NCBI GenBank assembly: GCA_900299555.1
Contig: OODV01000190.1
Location: forward strand, 1-64,000
DNA from: an uncultured Endozoicomonas sp.
GTDB lineage: Bacteria > Pseudomonadota > Gammaproteobacteria > Pseudomonadales > Endozoicomonadaceae
Direction: 5' to 3'
Length of the DNA stretch: 64,000 nt
In this document: one piece after another, positions 18,784 through 28,522 of the stretch
Layout: each line of letters opens with the position of its first letter
How positions within the stretch are numbered: the first letter of the stretch is position 1
Position numbers and translations under genes: made by a program
Notes under the pieces: generated by a model
The model's input: the letters and a program-made list of their open reading frames with translations, nothing else
What the model was told of the DNA's origin: nothing
Databases searched by the model: none

Positions 18784-21700
18784 GACTGTATCTCCTGAAG
18801 ACAGGCAAACGCAGGAGCGAGGATCTCCTGAGTCAGGCTGGTCATCTCAGTGAAGACAGGCGTCAACTCAGGATAAACCCGCTGTATATAGTCATCATTA
18901 CACTCTCCCCTCAACCGGAAGTCATCACCGGAAAATGCTTTTTCTGCGGCTTTTTCTGCTTTATCAGTATTGTCGTCTGGATCTGCATTTAACCAGCTAT
19001 AGGCTGTTTCCGGAAACCAGGGAAGCGGCAGGTTTTGTCCCAGATGAAAGTAGTAAATCAAGGTGGCCAGATGCATTTCCGTTTCCTGTCTGGGAATTAC
19101 CGGTAATAAGCGTTCTTTCTCTGGATCATGAATACGGGTCACTTCCGGGTTTTCGGTCATGCAAAGACAGAGGTGTTCAATCCAGCTTCTGATCAGATCT
19201 TTGCCTTTGAAGGTGGCAGGTCGGTAACGAAGCATGCCTGATGAGCAGAAGCCTTTCAGCCAGCCGGTCAGGTGGACTGGTTTGTCAGTAAGATGCTCAC
19301 TGGAAGGCTCGCGGTGGGGTATGTGCAGGTTGACTTCCCGATCTTCAAAACTGTTCTCCAGTTGAAGCCTTAATTTTTCAGACATGGGCCTCAGGGCTGT
19401 TATCTGCTCTTCCAGCAAGAGCTGTCCAAAAGCAGAGTGGGGAAGCACGCCAGTTGATTGAAGCCGTTTGACGAGGCGTTCAGGCTCTACTCTGGCGATC
19501 AGGCTTTCAAGAAGTTCGGTTTTAAGCTGGTAGTTTTCTAGCGGTCCCATGGTGAACGCTTCAGTCTCTTCAAGGGCCTGATCCTGGGTGGAGAAATAGA
19601 CCTTTAGACGGCGGTTAAAGAAGTAGCGGCATGGGTTGTTATAGAATCTCAATAGTTCGGCAAGCTCCACTTCTTTGAAGTTAAAACCCTCTTCATCGGG
19701 CAAACGTGTCTGAATAAATTGAGCCGGTTTATCTTCGTTGCGATTGGCAGCCGGCAACCACTCCTTGATGTAACTGTAAAAAGATGGTCTGCCCTGATCC
19801 CCACCCCCGGAAAGTGGTAGGAAGTTTTTGTGACTGAAAGGTTGTAGAGGGTGCTCAATAACCAGCTGTTCTGGCTTCAGACTAAAGCCCTGTTCACAGT
19901 AATTGAGTAATTCGGTGACCAAAACGGATGGAATTCTCTCGCTGTTATCCTGTATCCGTCGTCCGACAAAACTGATGTAAAGGCTATCCTGGGCAGATAG
20001 CAGTGCTTCAAAGAAAAGATAACGGTCGTCTACCCTGCGGGAACGATCACCACGTCTGCTGTTCCGGGCTATCAGGTCAAACCCCACCGGAGCAATACTG
20101 CGGGGGTAGGCGCCGTCATTCATTCCCAGCAGGCAGACAACTTTGAAAGGAATGGAGCGCATGGGCATTAGTGTACAAAAGTTAACCTGCCCGGCAAGAA
20201 AGCGCTGACTGCTTCGCTCTTGTGTCAGACGCTCTGTCAGATAGCTGATAAATACACTTCTTGATAATGGCTGGTTATATCCAGCTTCCTGCAGTTGCTC
20301 ATAAAGATGGGAAAGCGTCTCCCTGACCATCCTTAGCGCGGACTCGTCTTCTTCAGATCGTGGCAGGAAAAAATGTTCAAGCAGCTGATGAGTAAACTGA
20401 ATCCACGCCTCAATGGTTCTATTTTCATCCAATTCACTAAGCAACTGTTCAGCGCTATCAATAAAGCTGGCCAGATAGCCTGCAAGAACCGCATTCATTC
20501 CCTGAACAGAATCCAACGGTAAAATATTGCTGTAGACTCCAGTGTTTTCTGGCATTGCGTAGCCGAGTAGCATCCTTTTGATGCCAAACAGCCATGAGTT
20601 TGCCTGCAATTCTGGCAGATCAAACCGGCTCTGATGAGCCGGTGTTATACCCCAGCGTATACCAGATTCATGGGTCCACTGTCTGAGAATGTCCAGATCG
20701 CTGGTGGTGAGTTTGAAGCGGGATTGAATGGCGGGTACTTCCAGCAATTCCATGAGTTCCGGTGCGGTGCAGCGGCTCTTGTCCAGTTCCAGAAGTTTCA
20801 GGAATGCTGACAGAATAGGGTGTTCGCTTTTTGCACTGATATCAGATATGGCGTATGGGATACGACGATGATCGTCGATGCTGCCAAATACGGCTTGAAT
20901 CCAGGGCGTATAGCTATCGATATCCGGTAGCATAATAACAATATCTTTAGGCGTCAGCTCAGGGTTTTTCTCAAACATTTGGAGTAAATGGTCATACAAT
21001 ACCTCGACTTCTCTCAGTGGGCTGTGACAGCTGTGGAATTGCAGAGAGTGGTCACTCTCCCGCTGAGTTTGCCCGCCCTGCGCGGTTCTGTCGTGAAGTT
21101 CGAAAATATCTTTTTGCAGGTTGCCTAGAATGGTGTCCTTGTGATCACTGACAAATACATCGATATCAAAAGCATTCAGGTCGTGTAGCTGGTGAAAGTA
21201 GTCCCGTCCAAGTTTGCCCATTGAGCCCAGAAGGGGGTTGCCAATCGAGTCCAGGTTGCCAAAAGCGCCAAGAGAGTCCACGGAAAGACCTTCCTTGCTG
21301 AACCAGCTTTTACCAGCTGCAGCATCATCAGAATGGCTCTTCTTTTGTCGATCGAGCAACTTGCGGGTTGCCAGCTTTCGCAGATACTTGGGATCGCGCT
21401 CATCTCCCCAATAATGCTGGCAGGGGTTGGCAACCATGAAGTGAACATCGCAGTTATACGATATTGCCTCAAGTGATTCGACAAAGTGGGGTGGCAGGGC
21501 AGAAATACCAAATACAAACAGCCGCTTGGGCAGCTGTGTGTGATCGTTGTTGTTGATCATTGACTGTAAAAATCGGTGATGCATATTGGCACGGTGCCAG
21601 GGCGATTGATCAAGTTGAGCTGTTCTTGCTACCAATGCCCGCCATAATTTTGGCTGCCAGGGTTGGTCTGATGTGATTAATGGGGTGTCATTTTCCTGTT

Positions 21701-22148
21701 CCCAGTCAAGAATCCAGTCTGGGCGGTAAACCAGATATTGGTCGAAAATATCGGCAATTTTTCCGGATAGCTGGAATTTGCGAATGTCGTCCTGATCATT
21801 GGTCAGATATTGTAATAATGCTGAAAAGTCCGGGTCTTGTTTCAGAGAGTCCAGAAGGTCCATCAGTTTCCAGGTCATTGACTCTTTATTAAAGGCAGAA
21901 CGGCGCGGTACGTCTGGCAAAACACGGGTATACATCTGCCAGAGAAAGCTGGCTGGTAGAGGAAAATTGATGCCTGCTGCAATACCAAGCCCTTTTGCCA
22001 GTTCCAGCCTGAGCCATTGTGCCATGCCCGGGCTTTGCACCAGAATCTGCTCATCCTCCAATGGGTTACCCGGTGGGTTTTGGCGTAACAGCTCGACCAG
22101 AAGGTCTTTAAGAACATCCAGATGGTTTGAATGGTATATGGTCAGCAC
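18780..22148 (-). CDS. recC: exodeoxyribonuclease V gamma subunit RecC
   Basis: The 1,122-residue subunit recognises Chi and holds the RecBCD complex together. The N-terminus MLTIYHSNHLDVLKDLL and the segment ILVQSPGMAQWLRLELA are family signatures. Later segments VVCLLGMNDGAYPRS and PVGFDLIARN are also strongly conserved in RecC. The start codon is GTG at 22148. It is the first gene of the operon, and the other genes overlap it in order. I saw no LexA box before it. Confidence 0.95.
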   Translation of the reverse strand: MLTIYHSNHLDVLKDLLVELLRQNPPGNPLEDEQILVQSPGMAQWLRLELAKGLGIAAGINFPLPASFLWQMYTRVLPDVPRRSAFNKESMTWKLMDLLDSLKQDPDFSALLQYLTNDQDDIRKFQLSGKIADIFDQYLVYRPDWILDWEQENDTPLITSDQPWQPKLWRALVARTAQLDQSPWHRANMHHRFLQSMINNNDHTQLPKRLFVFGISALPPHFVESLEAISYNCDVHFMVANPCQHYWGDERDPKYLRKLATRKLLDRQKKSHSDDAAAGKSWFSKEGLSVDSLGAFGNLDSIGNPLLGSMGKLGRDYFHQLHDLNAFDIDVFVSDHKDTILGNLQKDIFELHDRTAQGGQTQRESDHSLQFHSCHSPLREVEVLYDHLLQMFEKNPELTPKDIVIMLPDIDSYTPWIQAVFGSIDDHRRIPYAISDISAKSEHPILSAFLKLLELDKSRCTAPELMELLEVPAIQSRFKLTTSDLDILRQWTHESGIRWGITPAHQSRFDLPELQANSWLFGIKRMLLGYAMPENTGVYSNILPLDSVQGMNAVLAGYLASFIDSAEQLLSELDENRTIEAWIQFTHQLLEHFFLPRSEEDESALRMVRETLSHLYEQLQEAGYNQPLSRSVFISYLTERLTQERSSQRFLAGQVNFCTLMPMRSIPFKVVCLLGMNDGAYPRSIAPVGFDLIARNSRRGDRSRRVDDRYLFFEALLSAQDSLYISFVGRRIQDNSERIPSVLVTELLNYCEQGFSLKPEQLVIEHPLQPFSHKNFLPLSGGGDQGRPSFYSYIKEWLPAANRNEDKPAQFIQTRLPDEEGFNFKEVELAELLRFYNNPCRYFFNRRLKVYFSTQDQALEETEAFTMGPLENYQLKTELLESLIARVEPERLVKRLQSTGVLPHSAFGQLLLEEQITALRPMSEKLRLQLENSFEDREVNLHIPHREPSSEHLTDKPVHLTGWLKGFCSSGMLRYRPATFKGKDLIRSWIEHLCLCMTENPEVTRIHDPEKERLLPVIPRQETEMHLATLIYYFHLGQNLPLPWFPETAYSWLNADPDDNTDKAEKAAEKAFSGDDFRLRGECNDDYIQRVYPELTPVFTEMTSLTQEILAPAFACLQEIQS

Positions 22149-22227
22149 AGGGAAATATCGTCAGTAACCTACAGATAAGGCTACTGTCGGTGGTATCCAT
22201 CAGGCTGTCAACCGAGTTGCTGTAGTG

Positions 22228-22515
22228 TCAGGCCTGGCCTCGACGGATGATGTTATTCAGCAGCCCTGCTCTATTTTTGGACGTACCCTTGGGATTTTGT
22301 TGTGGTGTGCCACTGTATACAGCGGCGATCTCTTGTTCAGCTTTTTGTAAAAGCGCAAGATCAGGGTTGGTCTTTTGCAGGAAGCGCTGACCGCACCCTT
22401 CACTGAGATGTAATTTTTTTTTCAGGGTTTTCATTAAATCCATCAATGATTTAGCTTGAGCAATGGCTTTTTTGCTGGCATCAAGCTGTTTAATGGATAA
22501 TTGTTCGGTTTCCAT
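22228..22515 (-). CDS. small hypothetical protein upstream of recC
   Basis: I do not recognise this gene. From the ATG at 22515 it encodes about 95 residues: a lysine/leucine-rich helical N-terminal half (METEQLSIKQLDASKKAIAQ..., DLMKTLKKKLHL) and a polar C-terminal part ending in LLNNIIRRGQA. An upstream TTG at 22560 would add 15 residues, but the ribosome-like CAGGT before the ATG fits better. There is no signal peptide or membrane span. It lies 79 bases before recC on the same strand, so it could be the first gene of the recCBD transcript. Confidence 0.55.
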   Translation of the reverse strand: METEQLSIKQLDASKKAIAQAKSLMDLMKTLKKKLHLSEGCGQRFLQKTNPDLALLQKAEQEIAAVYSGTPQQNPKGTSKNRAGLLNNIIRRGQA

Positions 22516-22649
22516 GGCGTTTACCTGATAGTTGTTCTCCTGATTAATTCTAGCAAACAACCGAATTTACCCTCTCTTTAATAGGTGATTGTCATATTTC
22601 AGGGTAAGATAGGCTCGCTTCCCGGTTCCCTGAGTTACTTCGAATTACT

Positions 22650-25600
22650 ATGCCCTTCGCACTGAGCCGTTACTTTCGACCAACACTTCAAACCCTTTTA
22701 TGCTTCCTGCTCTTTCTGCTAATGGTTTCAATCAGTGCAGATCTTTTGGCAGAAACGGTTAAAAAACCGGTAAGGATTGCATATTTTACCGACGATGCAC
22801 CCTGGATGTTTGTCAATGACCAAGGGAAACCAGATGGTTTGGTTTATGACTTGTGGCAGCTGTGGGCGGAAAAAAACAATACTCCAGTAAATTTTTTACC
22901 ATCTTCACCGGACCAAATTAAAAATCAGCTAGACCGCTCACAAGTCGACTTACTTGCTTATATTCCTGGTACATTGAATCAGGACGGAGTCCTCAGGGAC
23001 TTTGAACGCGTATTGATCTATGAGTTTGTTCCTGTACTACTGGTGGAAAAGAGTCATCAGATTGATAGTTTTCAGGAAGCGCTTGCGAAACTCAGAATAG
23101 GGTATGTTAAAGGACATAACTGCCAACCCCACCTAAAGACATTTAATGCAGAGGCTGTCGTTGTTCCTTTTGCCTCATATTCTGCAATGGTCGGTGCTGC
23201 AACCAACCGAGAAGTGGACGCAGTATTGGGTGGGCATGCCAGTTTACTCTACTACCTGACCAGTTCTGGAGTTGAAGATGAGTATCAGGTCGTTCAGGCA
23301 CCACTGCATCCGGTTAAAATTAAAGCAGCGGTAGCGTCTGGGGCAGCCGGCCTGGTGAGTGTTTTGGAAAAAGGGATGGCTAAAATCTCGGAACAGGAAA
23401 AGTCTGAACTTATCGAAGACTGGTTCCAGTTTACCCCTTGTAATCAGGAAAGCCTTGTCGTTGCTCTGGATGCTGGTCTTGCGCCATTGTCTTTTATCAA
23501 TGCGCTTGGTAAGCCTTCGGGTCTCTTTGTAGATATCTGGAATTTATGGTCAGAAAAAACAGGCACGCCTGTTAAATTCAGGGTGGGGCCTATTGGGGAA
23601 AGTCTGACTGCTTTGAGAGATGGAAAAGTTGATGTTATTGCGGCAGTTTCTCCAACGATGGAGCGAAGCCAATGGATGGCGCTGTCTAATCCTTACTATG
23701 GCTTGAATACACGCATTTATTTTCGCTCCACCAGTAAACTTGATGATCCTGGTACTGAACTGAATGGGAAAAAACTTGGGGTGGTTACCTCTTCCAGTCA
23801 GGAAGAGTTTGTTCGGCGCTGGTTGCCTGATGTTTACCCTGTTGGGTATAGCAGCGTGTCTGAGCTGATTGGCGGTCTATTTTCTGGAGAAATAGATGCT
23901 TTTCTCGGTGAACCTGTAATTGTTCAGTCTGCGTTAAATCGTGATGGCTTGTTGGGGGAGGTGAGTTCCAGTGAGTACTTCAACTTGAATGAGGCTGTCG
24001 GCGCTGGTTTTTTACTGAATGACTCTGCAGATTTACTGTCTGAATTAAATAACGGGTTTCGGGCGATCACTCCGGATGAGTACCGACAAATTGAAAATCG
24101 ATGGATTGTCAGTACTCGAGATCGTTACTTCCATCGTAGTGGATCAGTCATTGAGTTGAGTGAGTCCGAGCGTCGCTGGTTAGGTGAGAACCCGGTGATC
24201 AGTGTGCTGGTTGACAATAATAAACCTCCCTTTTCCTACATTAATAGTAGAGGGCAGTGGCAGGGAATAGCGATAGATTATCTCAAGCTATTAGAAGACC
24301 GACTTGGTATTACCTTTCAACTTCATCAGGATCGTGTTTGGACGGATGGATTGAGTCAGGCTTATCGGCACGACGTTGATGCTGTCGCGATGTTGCAGAA
24401 AACGGAAGAGCGCAGCCGATACCTGAATTTTACCAAACCATTGGTCAGTGTACCGGCAGTGGTCCTTGCCCGTGTTTCTGATAAAAGTATCCGGTCTCCA
24501 TCACATTTGAAGGGGAAAAGGGTCGGGTTTACTCCGGGCTATGTCACTTATGAAATTTTCCGTCAGAAATATCCGGGAATACATTTTGTCAATATTCCGG
24601 ATATTGCGACTGGTTTGAACCAGGTAGCCAGTGGTGTGCTGGATGCTATGGTCGTTAACCTTGCCTCAGCAAGTTACGAAATAGAGCGCATGAAAATTAC
24701 CAACCTGCAGGTCGTTGCTGAAGCAGGTTTTAACTATGAGTTCAGCATGGCATCGAGAAATAACTCACCTGAGCTGGCCTCTATTTTTGAAAAAGCGGTT
24801 GATACTATTACGCCGGAAGATCGTGAGCTTCTTGAAAGTAGCTGGCTTTCAATTAAGGGAGGGATGTGGCGACCCAATAAAGAACTGTTCATTGGTCTCG
24901 TGCTGATTCTGGTGACATTGATTCTGATTGTTTATTGGAATCGTCGCTTGACCATAGAGATTGCCGACCGTGAAAAGGCGGAGGAAGGGCTTCGGGTTCG
25001 CTCGGAGCTTGATCGCCTTCTGAGTGATATTTCCCGACACTTTATGGATCAACCGGTTCATGAAGCCAACGAGTATTTTCTGAGCCAGCTGGGAAATTAT
25101 CTCAATGCTGAGGCTGTCTGTATTTTTACCTGGGAGCCAAGGGCTCGTATTGAACATTACTGGACGCGAAGGTCTAATCCTGATCCTGTAGCATTTGAAC
25201 CCCTGTTTGATCATGATTTCACCCGCGTTTATGGGGAGGTAAAAAAGGATCAGGTTAATATTCTGGTACGTGACGAAATATTGCAAAAGGGTGATCATGA
25301 AGGGGTGGCCATTCTTGATGGGCTGGGTGTTTCTATCGCAGTGTATGCCCCGATGATGTTATTTGGCCGGGTAGTAGGCGGTATTGGACTGATCAATATT
25401 CCTGAAAAGTATCAGGTCTACATCAATGAAATGGACCTGTTGCATCGAATGGGAGAGCTTGTTGCGGTTGCTCGTGACCGGCAAAATGCCGAAGATGCTT
25501 TAAGAGTGAGTGAAGAGCGTTATCAGTTGGCGATGGATGCTGCTTCTGATGGCCTTTGGGACTGGGATGTTCAGCGGGACTGGATGTATTTGAGCCCCCG

Positions 25601-28457
25601 TTATCAGACCATGCTGGGCTATCAGCCGGGAGAGCTCCTGCATACTATTCGTGCCTGGAGGCGGTTATTTCATCCAGAGGATAAAATTTCAACCATTCGG
25701 TTTTTTGAGCACCAACTGGCCACTTCTGATAACTCTTTCCAGTTCGTTTATCGTATCCGTAGAAAAGATGGTAGCTATGCCACGGTCCGCAGCAAAGGGA
25801 AAGTGGTGTTCAGAGATGAACAGGGAAAGCCAATGCGGGTTATTGGTACGATGGTCGATATAACCCATCAGATAGAAAGAGAGCGTGAACTCTCCATGGC
25901 CCGTTTTTCACTTGATAACGCGGGCGATCATATCCACTGGTTCCGAAGGGATGGCTATCATAAGTACGTCAATGAGTCTGCCTGTAAAGCGCTGGGGTTC
26001 TCACAGGAAGAGTTAATGAAGATGTCCATTATGGACATTAACCCGGCCGTAACCCGAAATTCCTGGAAGAAACTCTGGGAACAGTTGGTTCTCAGAAAAG
26101 GGATGACCTATGAAACGCTCAGAAAGACCTCCGATGGCACTGTTTTTCCAGTCGAAGTGACTGCGAATTACATGGAGTATGAAGGAGAAGGGTATCTATT
26201 TGCTTCTGGTCGAAACATCACTGACCGTAAACAGGCTGAAGAAGCCTTGCATAAGGCTAAAGAGGTCGCGGATCAGGCGAATCAGGCCAAAAGCAATTTC
26301 CTGGCAAATATGAGCCATGAGATTCGAACCCCGATGAATGCGATCATTGGCTTGAGTCATCTGGTTCAGGAGACGAAACTTTCTCACCAGCAGAGAGATT
26401 ACATTAGTAAAATCCAGATATCTGCACATGATCTTCTGGGCATTATTAATGATATTCTTGACTTCTCAAGAATTGAGGCTGGCAAACTCAATATGGAAAA
26501 TATCGAGTTTGACCTTGGTGGTGTTTTTGAAAATGTCTATAACCTCAGCAGTATTAAGGCCAGGGAAAAAGGGCTCACCCTGACTTATGACATTCACTCT
26601 GATGTTCCGCAACAGTTGAAAGGAGATCCTCTCAGGCTTGGGCAGATACTCATTAACCTTACCCACAATGCCCTTAAATTTACCAGTGAAGGCGAAGTCA
26701 ATGTCTCTGTCCAGGTGCTCTCCAGTCGGCAGGATGTTGTCAGGCTTGAGTTCTCTGTAACCGATACTGGCATAGGCATTAGTAAACAGCAGCAAAGCAA
26801 GCTTTTTCAATCATTTTCTCAGGTCGATGGTTCAACAACCCGAAAGTTTGGTGGTACGGGATTGGGGCTGGCAATCTGTAAGAATCTTGTGCAGATGATG
26901 AACGGAGACATGTCTGTAGATTCTGAACCCGGTAAGGGAAGTACTTTTCGCTTCGTGGCTGAGCTGGGTATAGCTCATCAGGCTCAGGTTTTAGTGCAGT
27001 CGCTTCAAGGTGTGCGTGTGCTTGTAGTGGATGATAATCCGGAAGCCAGGGCTCTTTTGATCAGTCACTTGAAAATGTCTGGGTGTGAAACCTGGGAAAT
27101 GGGGCACGGAGATGAAGCTCTGACCTTGCTTAAACAAAAGAATGCCAGTGAACAGGAGTCTATCTCGCTCGTTCTTCTCGACTGGAGGATGCCTGATATT
27201 GATGGCATTGAATTGGCTAAGCTTATTCATAAGCTCAATCTTGCTGTAGAGCCCAAACTGATCATGGTATCTGCCTATGGAAGGGAAGAGGTGATGGCAA
27301 GAGCTTCTGGTGAAGTAGATGCCTTTCTTATCAAGCCGGTTAACCGTTCCGTATTGATAGAAACCATTCTGCGGATGCTGAAGTGCAGGAGTACTCAGAA
27401 AACTGATGTTATCGAAGAGGCTCGATTCTGCGAGATTATGCCCAAAGGGCGGATACTGTTGGCTGAAGACAATGAAATTAACCGTCAGGTTGCCCGTGAG
27501 CTGCTTGAAGGTATGGGGCTTGATGTAGTGATGGTCACTAATGGGGCCGAAGCCGTTGAGCGGATAAAAAAGGAAGATTTTGATCTGGTGTTTATGGACA
27601 TTCAGATGCCTGAGATGGATGGTTATCAGGCAACCCGTATGATCAGGAGGAAGCTTGCCAAAGATAAACTGGTTATCATCGCCATGACAGCCCATGCAAT
27701 GACAGGGGATCGCGAGCGTTGTCTGCAGGCTGGAATGAATGATCATATTTCCAAACCGTTAAGTCCTGATGCGCTTAAGCAGATGGTTCGTCACTGGTTG
27801 CAGGTGGGAGAAACCGACCTACTTTACTCAGTGGCTCTAGCGCAGAGTATGGAGCGTGGTTCCTGCTTGGGATTACCAGGAATTGATGTGGACGAAGGTT
27901 TGAGTAGGCTTCAGGGGAATCAGCCACTCTATGAGAAACTTCTGGCTGACTTCTACAAAGGTCAGAAGGAAGACCTGATTCAATTACAGGCACTTCTGGA
28001 AACCGGTGATTGGCATGAAGCTTGTCAGTTGATCCATGCATTAAAAGGCGTTGCCGGTAATTTGGGAGCAAAAAGGTTGCATGAACTGGCTTCGCAGCTT
28101 GAGACTAGTCTACGAAGGCAGTATGAGATGCCGGGCAGTGCTTTGATGGACGCTTTTGTGCTGGCTTTTGAACAGGTGATGGAAGGGCTCGAACAGTTGC
28201 CACCGGTGAAAGAAGACCTGGAACCTGCAGGAGAGGGGGCTATTGAAGTGGGTGAACTGAATGACCTTCTCTATGAGATGGAACAAAAGTTGAGCGAAGG
28301 GGATGTCGATGTTGTGTCTCTGCTGCCTACGCTTATTCAGGGGCTAAAAGATCAGATTGATCAGAAACAGCTAAAGTCCTTTCAGGATGCTGTTATCAGT
28401 TATGACTTTGATGAGGCTAATGGAATACTGGGAAGTATCAAGCAGAGCTTTAGTTGA
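22650..28457 (+). CDS. giant hybrid sensor histidine kinase with three periplasmic solute-binding domains
   Basis: The 1,935-residue protein resembles BvgS/EvgS-type sensors but is longer. After a signal peptide (residues 1-35) come three bacterial solute-binding family 3 modules in the periplasm: about 37-260, 264-488 and 513-735. One membrane span follows (about 744-765), then a GAF-like domain (785-945) and two PAS domains (955-1075, 1081-1195). The HisKA domain has SHEIRTPMNA with phospho-acceptor H1223, and the ATPase has FGGTGLGLAIC. Two receivers (D1511 in LLDWRMPD, D1650 in FMDIQMPEMDG) precede an HPt domain with H1796 (HALKGVAGN). All phosphorelay residues look intact. No response regulator gene is adjacent, so its partner is elsewhere. 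The ligand is unknown, probably an amino acid or similar small solute. Confidence 0.92.
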   Translation: MPFALSRYFRPTLQTLLCFLLFLLMVSISADLLAETVKKPVRIAYFTDDAPWMFVNDQGKPDGLVYDLWQLWAEKNNTPVNFLPSSPDQIKNQLDRSQVDLLAYIPGTLNQDGVLRDFERVLIYEFVPVLLVEKSHQIDSFQEALAKLRIGYVKGHNCQPHLKTFNAEAVVVPFASYSAMVGAATNREVDAVLGGHASLLYYLTSSGVEDEYQVVQAPLHPVKIKAAVASGAAGLVSVLEKGMAKISEQEKSELIEDWFQFTPCNQESLVVALDAGLAPLSFINALGKPSGLFVDIWNLWSEKTGTPVKFRVGPIGESLTALRDGKVDVIAAVSPTMERSQWMALSNPYYGLNTRIYFRSTSKLDDPGTELNGKKLGVVTSSSQEEFVRRWLPDVYPVGYSSVSELIGGLFSGEIDAFLGEPVIVQSALNRDGLLGEVSSSEYFNLNEAVGAGFLLNDSADLLSELNNGFRAITPDEYRQIENRWIVSTRDRYFHRSGSVIELSESERRWLGENPVISVLVDNNKPPFSYINSRGQWQGIAIDYLKLLEDRLGITFQLHQDRVWTDGLSQAYRHDVDAVAMLQKTEERSRYLNFTKPLVSVPAVVLARVSDKSIRSPSHLKGKRVGFTPGYVTYEIFRQKYPGIHFVNIPDIATGLNQVASGVLDAMVVNLASASYEIERMKITNLQVVAEAGFNYEFSMASRNNSPELASIFEKAVDTITPEDRELLESSWLSIKGGMWRPNKELFIGLVLILVTLILIVYWNRRLTIEIADREKAEEGLRVRSELDRLLSDISRHFMDQPVHEANEYFLSQLGNYLNAEAVCIFTWEPRARIEHYWTRRSNPDPVAFEPLFDHDFTRVYGEVKKDQVNILVRDEILQKGDHEGVAILDGLGVSIAVYAPMMLFGRVVGGIGLINIPEKYQVYINEMDLLHRMGELVAVARDRQNAEDALRVSEERYQLAMDAASDGLWDWDVQRDWMYLSPRYQTMLGYQPGELLHTIRAWRRLFHPEDKISTIRFFEHQLATSDNSFQFVYRIRRKDGSYATVRSKGKVVFRDEQGKPMRVIGTMVDITHQIERERELSMARFSLDNAGDHIHWFRRDGYHKYVNESACKALGFSQEELMKMSIMDINPAVTRNSWKKLWEQLVLRKGMTYETLRKTSDGTVFPVEVTANYMEYEGEGYLFASGRNITDRKQAEEALHKAKEVADQANQAKSNFLANMSHEIRTPMNAIIGLSHLVQETKLSHQQRDYISKIQISAHDLLGIINDILDFSRIEAGKLNMENIEFDLGGVFENVYNLSSIKAREKGLTLTYDIHSDVPQQLKGDPLRLGQILINLTHNALKFTSEGEVNVSVQVLSSRQDVVRLEFSVTDTGIGISKQQQSKLFQSFSQVDGSTTRKFGGTGLGLAICKNLVQMMNGDMSVDSEPGKGSTFRFVAELGIAHQAQVLVQSLQGVRVLVVDDNPEARALLISHLKMSGCETWEMGHGDEALTLLKQKNASEQESISLVLLDWRMPDIDGIELAKLIHKLNLAVEPKLIMVSAYGREEVMARASGEVDAFLIKPVNRSVLIETILRMLKCRSTQKTDVIEEARFCEIMPKGRILLAEDNEINRQVARELLEGMGLDVVMVTNGAEAVERIKKEDFDLVFMDIQMPEMDGYQATRMIRRKLAKDKLVIIAMTAHAMTGDRERCLQAGMNDHISKPLSPDALKQMVRHWLQVGETDLLYSVALAQSMERGSCLGLPGIDVDEGLSRLQGNQPLYEKLLADFYKGQKEDLIQLQALLETGDWHEACQLIHALKGVAGNLGAKRLHELASQLETSLRRQYEMPGSALMDAFVLAFEQVMEGLEQLPPVKEDLEPAGEGAIEVGELNDLLYEMEQKLSEGDVDVVSLLPTLIQGLKDQIDQKQLKSFQDAVISYDFDEANGILGSIKQSFS

Positions 28458-28475
28458 AAACTATGTTTCTAATGC

Positions 28476-28494
28476 GGAGCCAGTGACTGGCTCC
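28476..28494. terminator. 9-bp palindromic hairpin between convergent genes
   Basis: Arms GGAGCCAGT and ACTGGCTCC are perfect with a single-base centre (the real RNA loop would be larger). It lies between the sensor kinase stop and the ygfZ stop. No T tract follows on either strand, so termination function is only plausible. Confidence 0.35.
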
Positions 28495-28522
28495 CTGGGT
28501 GGCCTGGTTGGGTTGATGCTTC

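Noticed and set aside
26991..27746. 251-codon open frame antisense to the sensor kinase
   Set aside because: It lies wholly opposite the two receiver domains, with no motif and no ribosome site. It is a shadow of the kinase.
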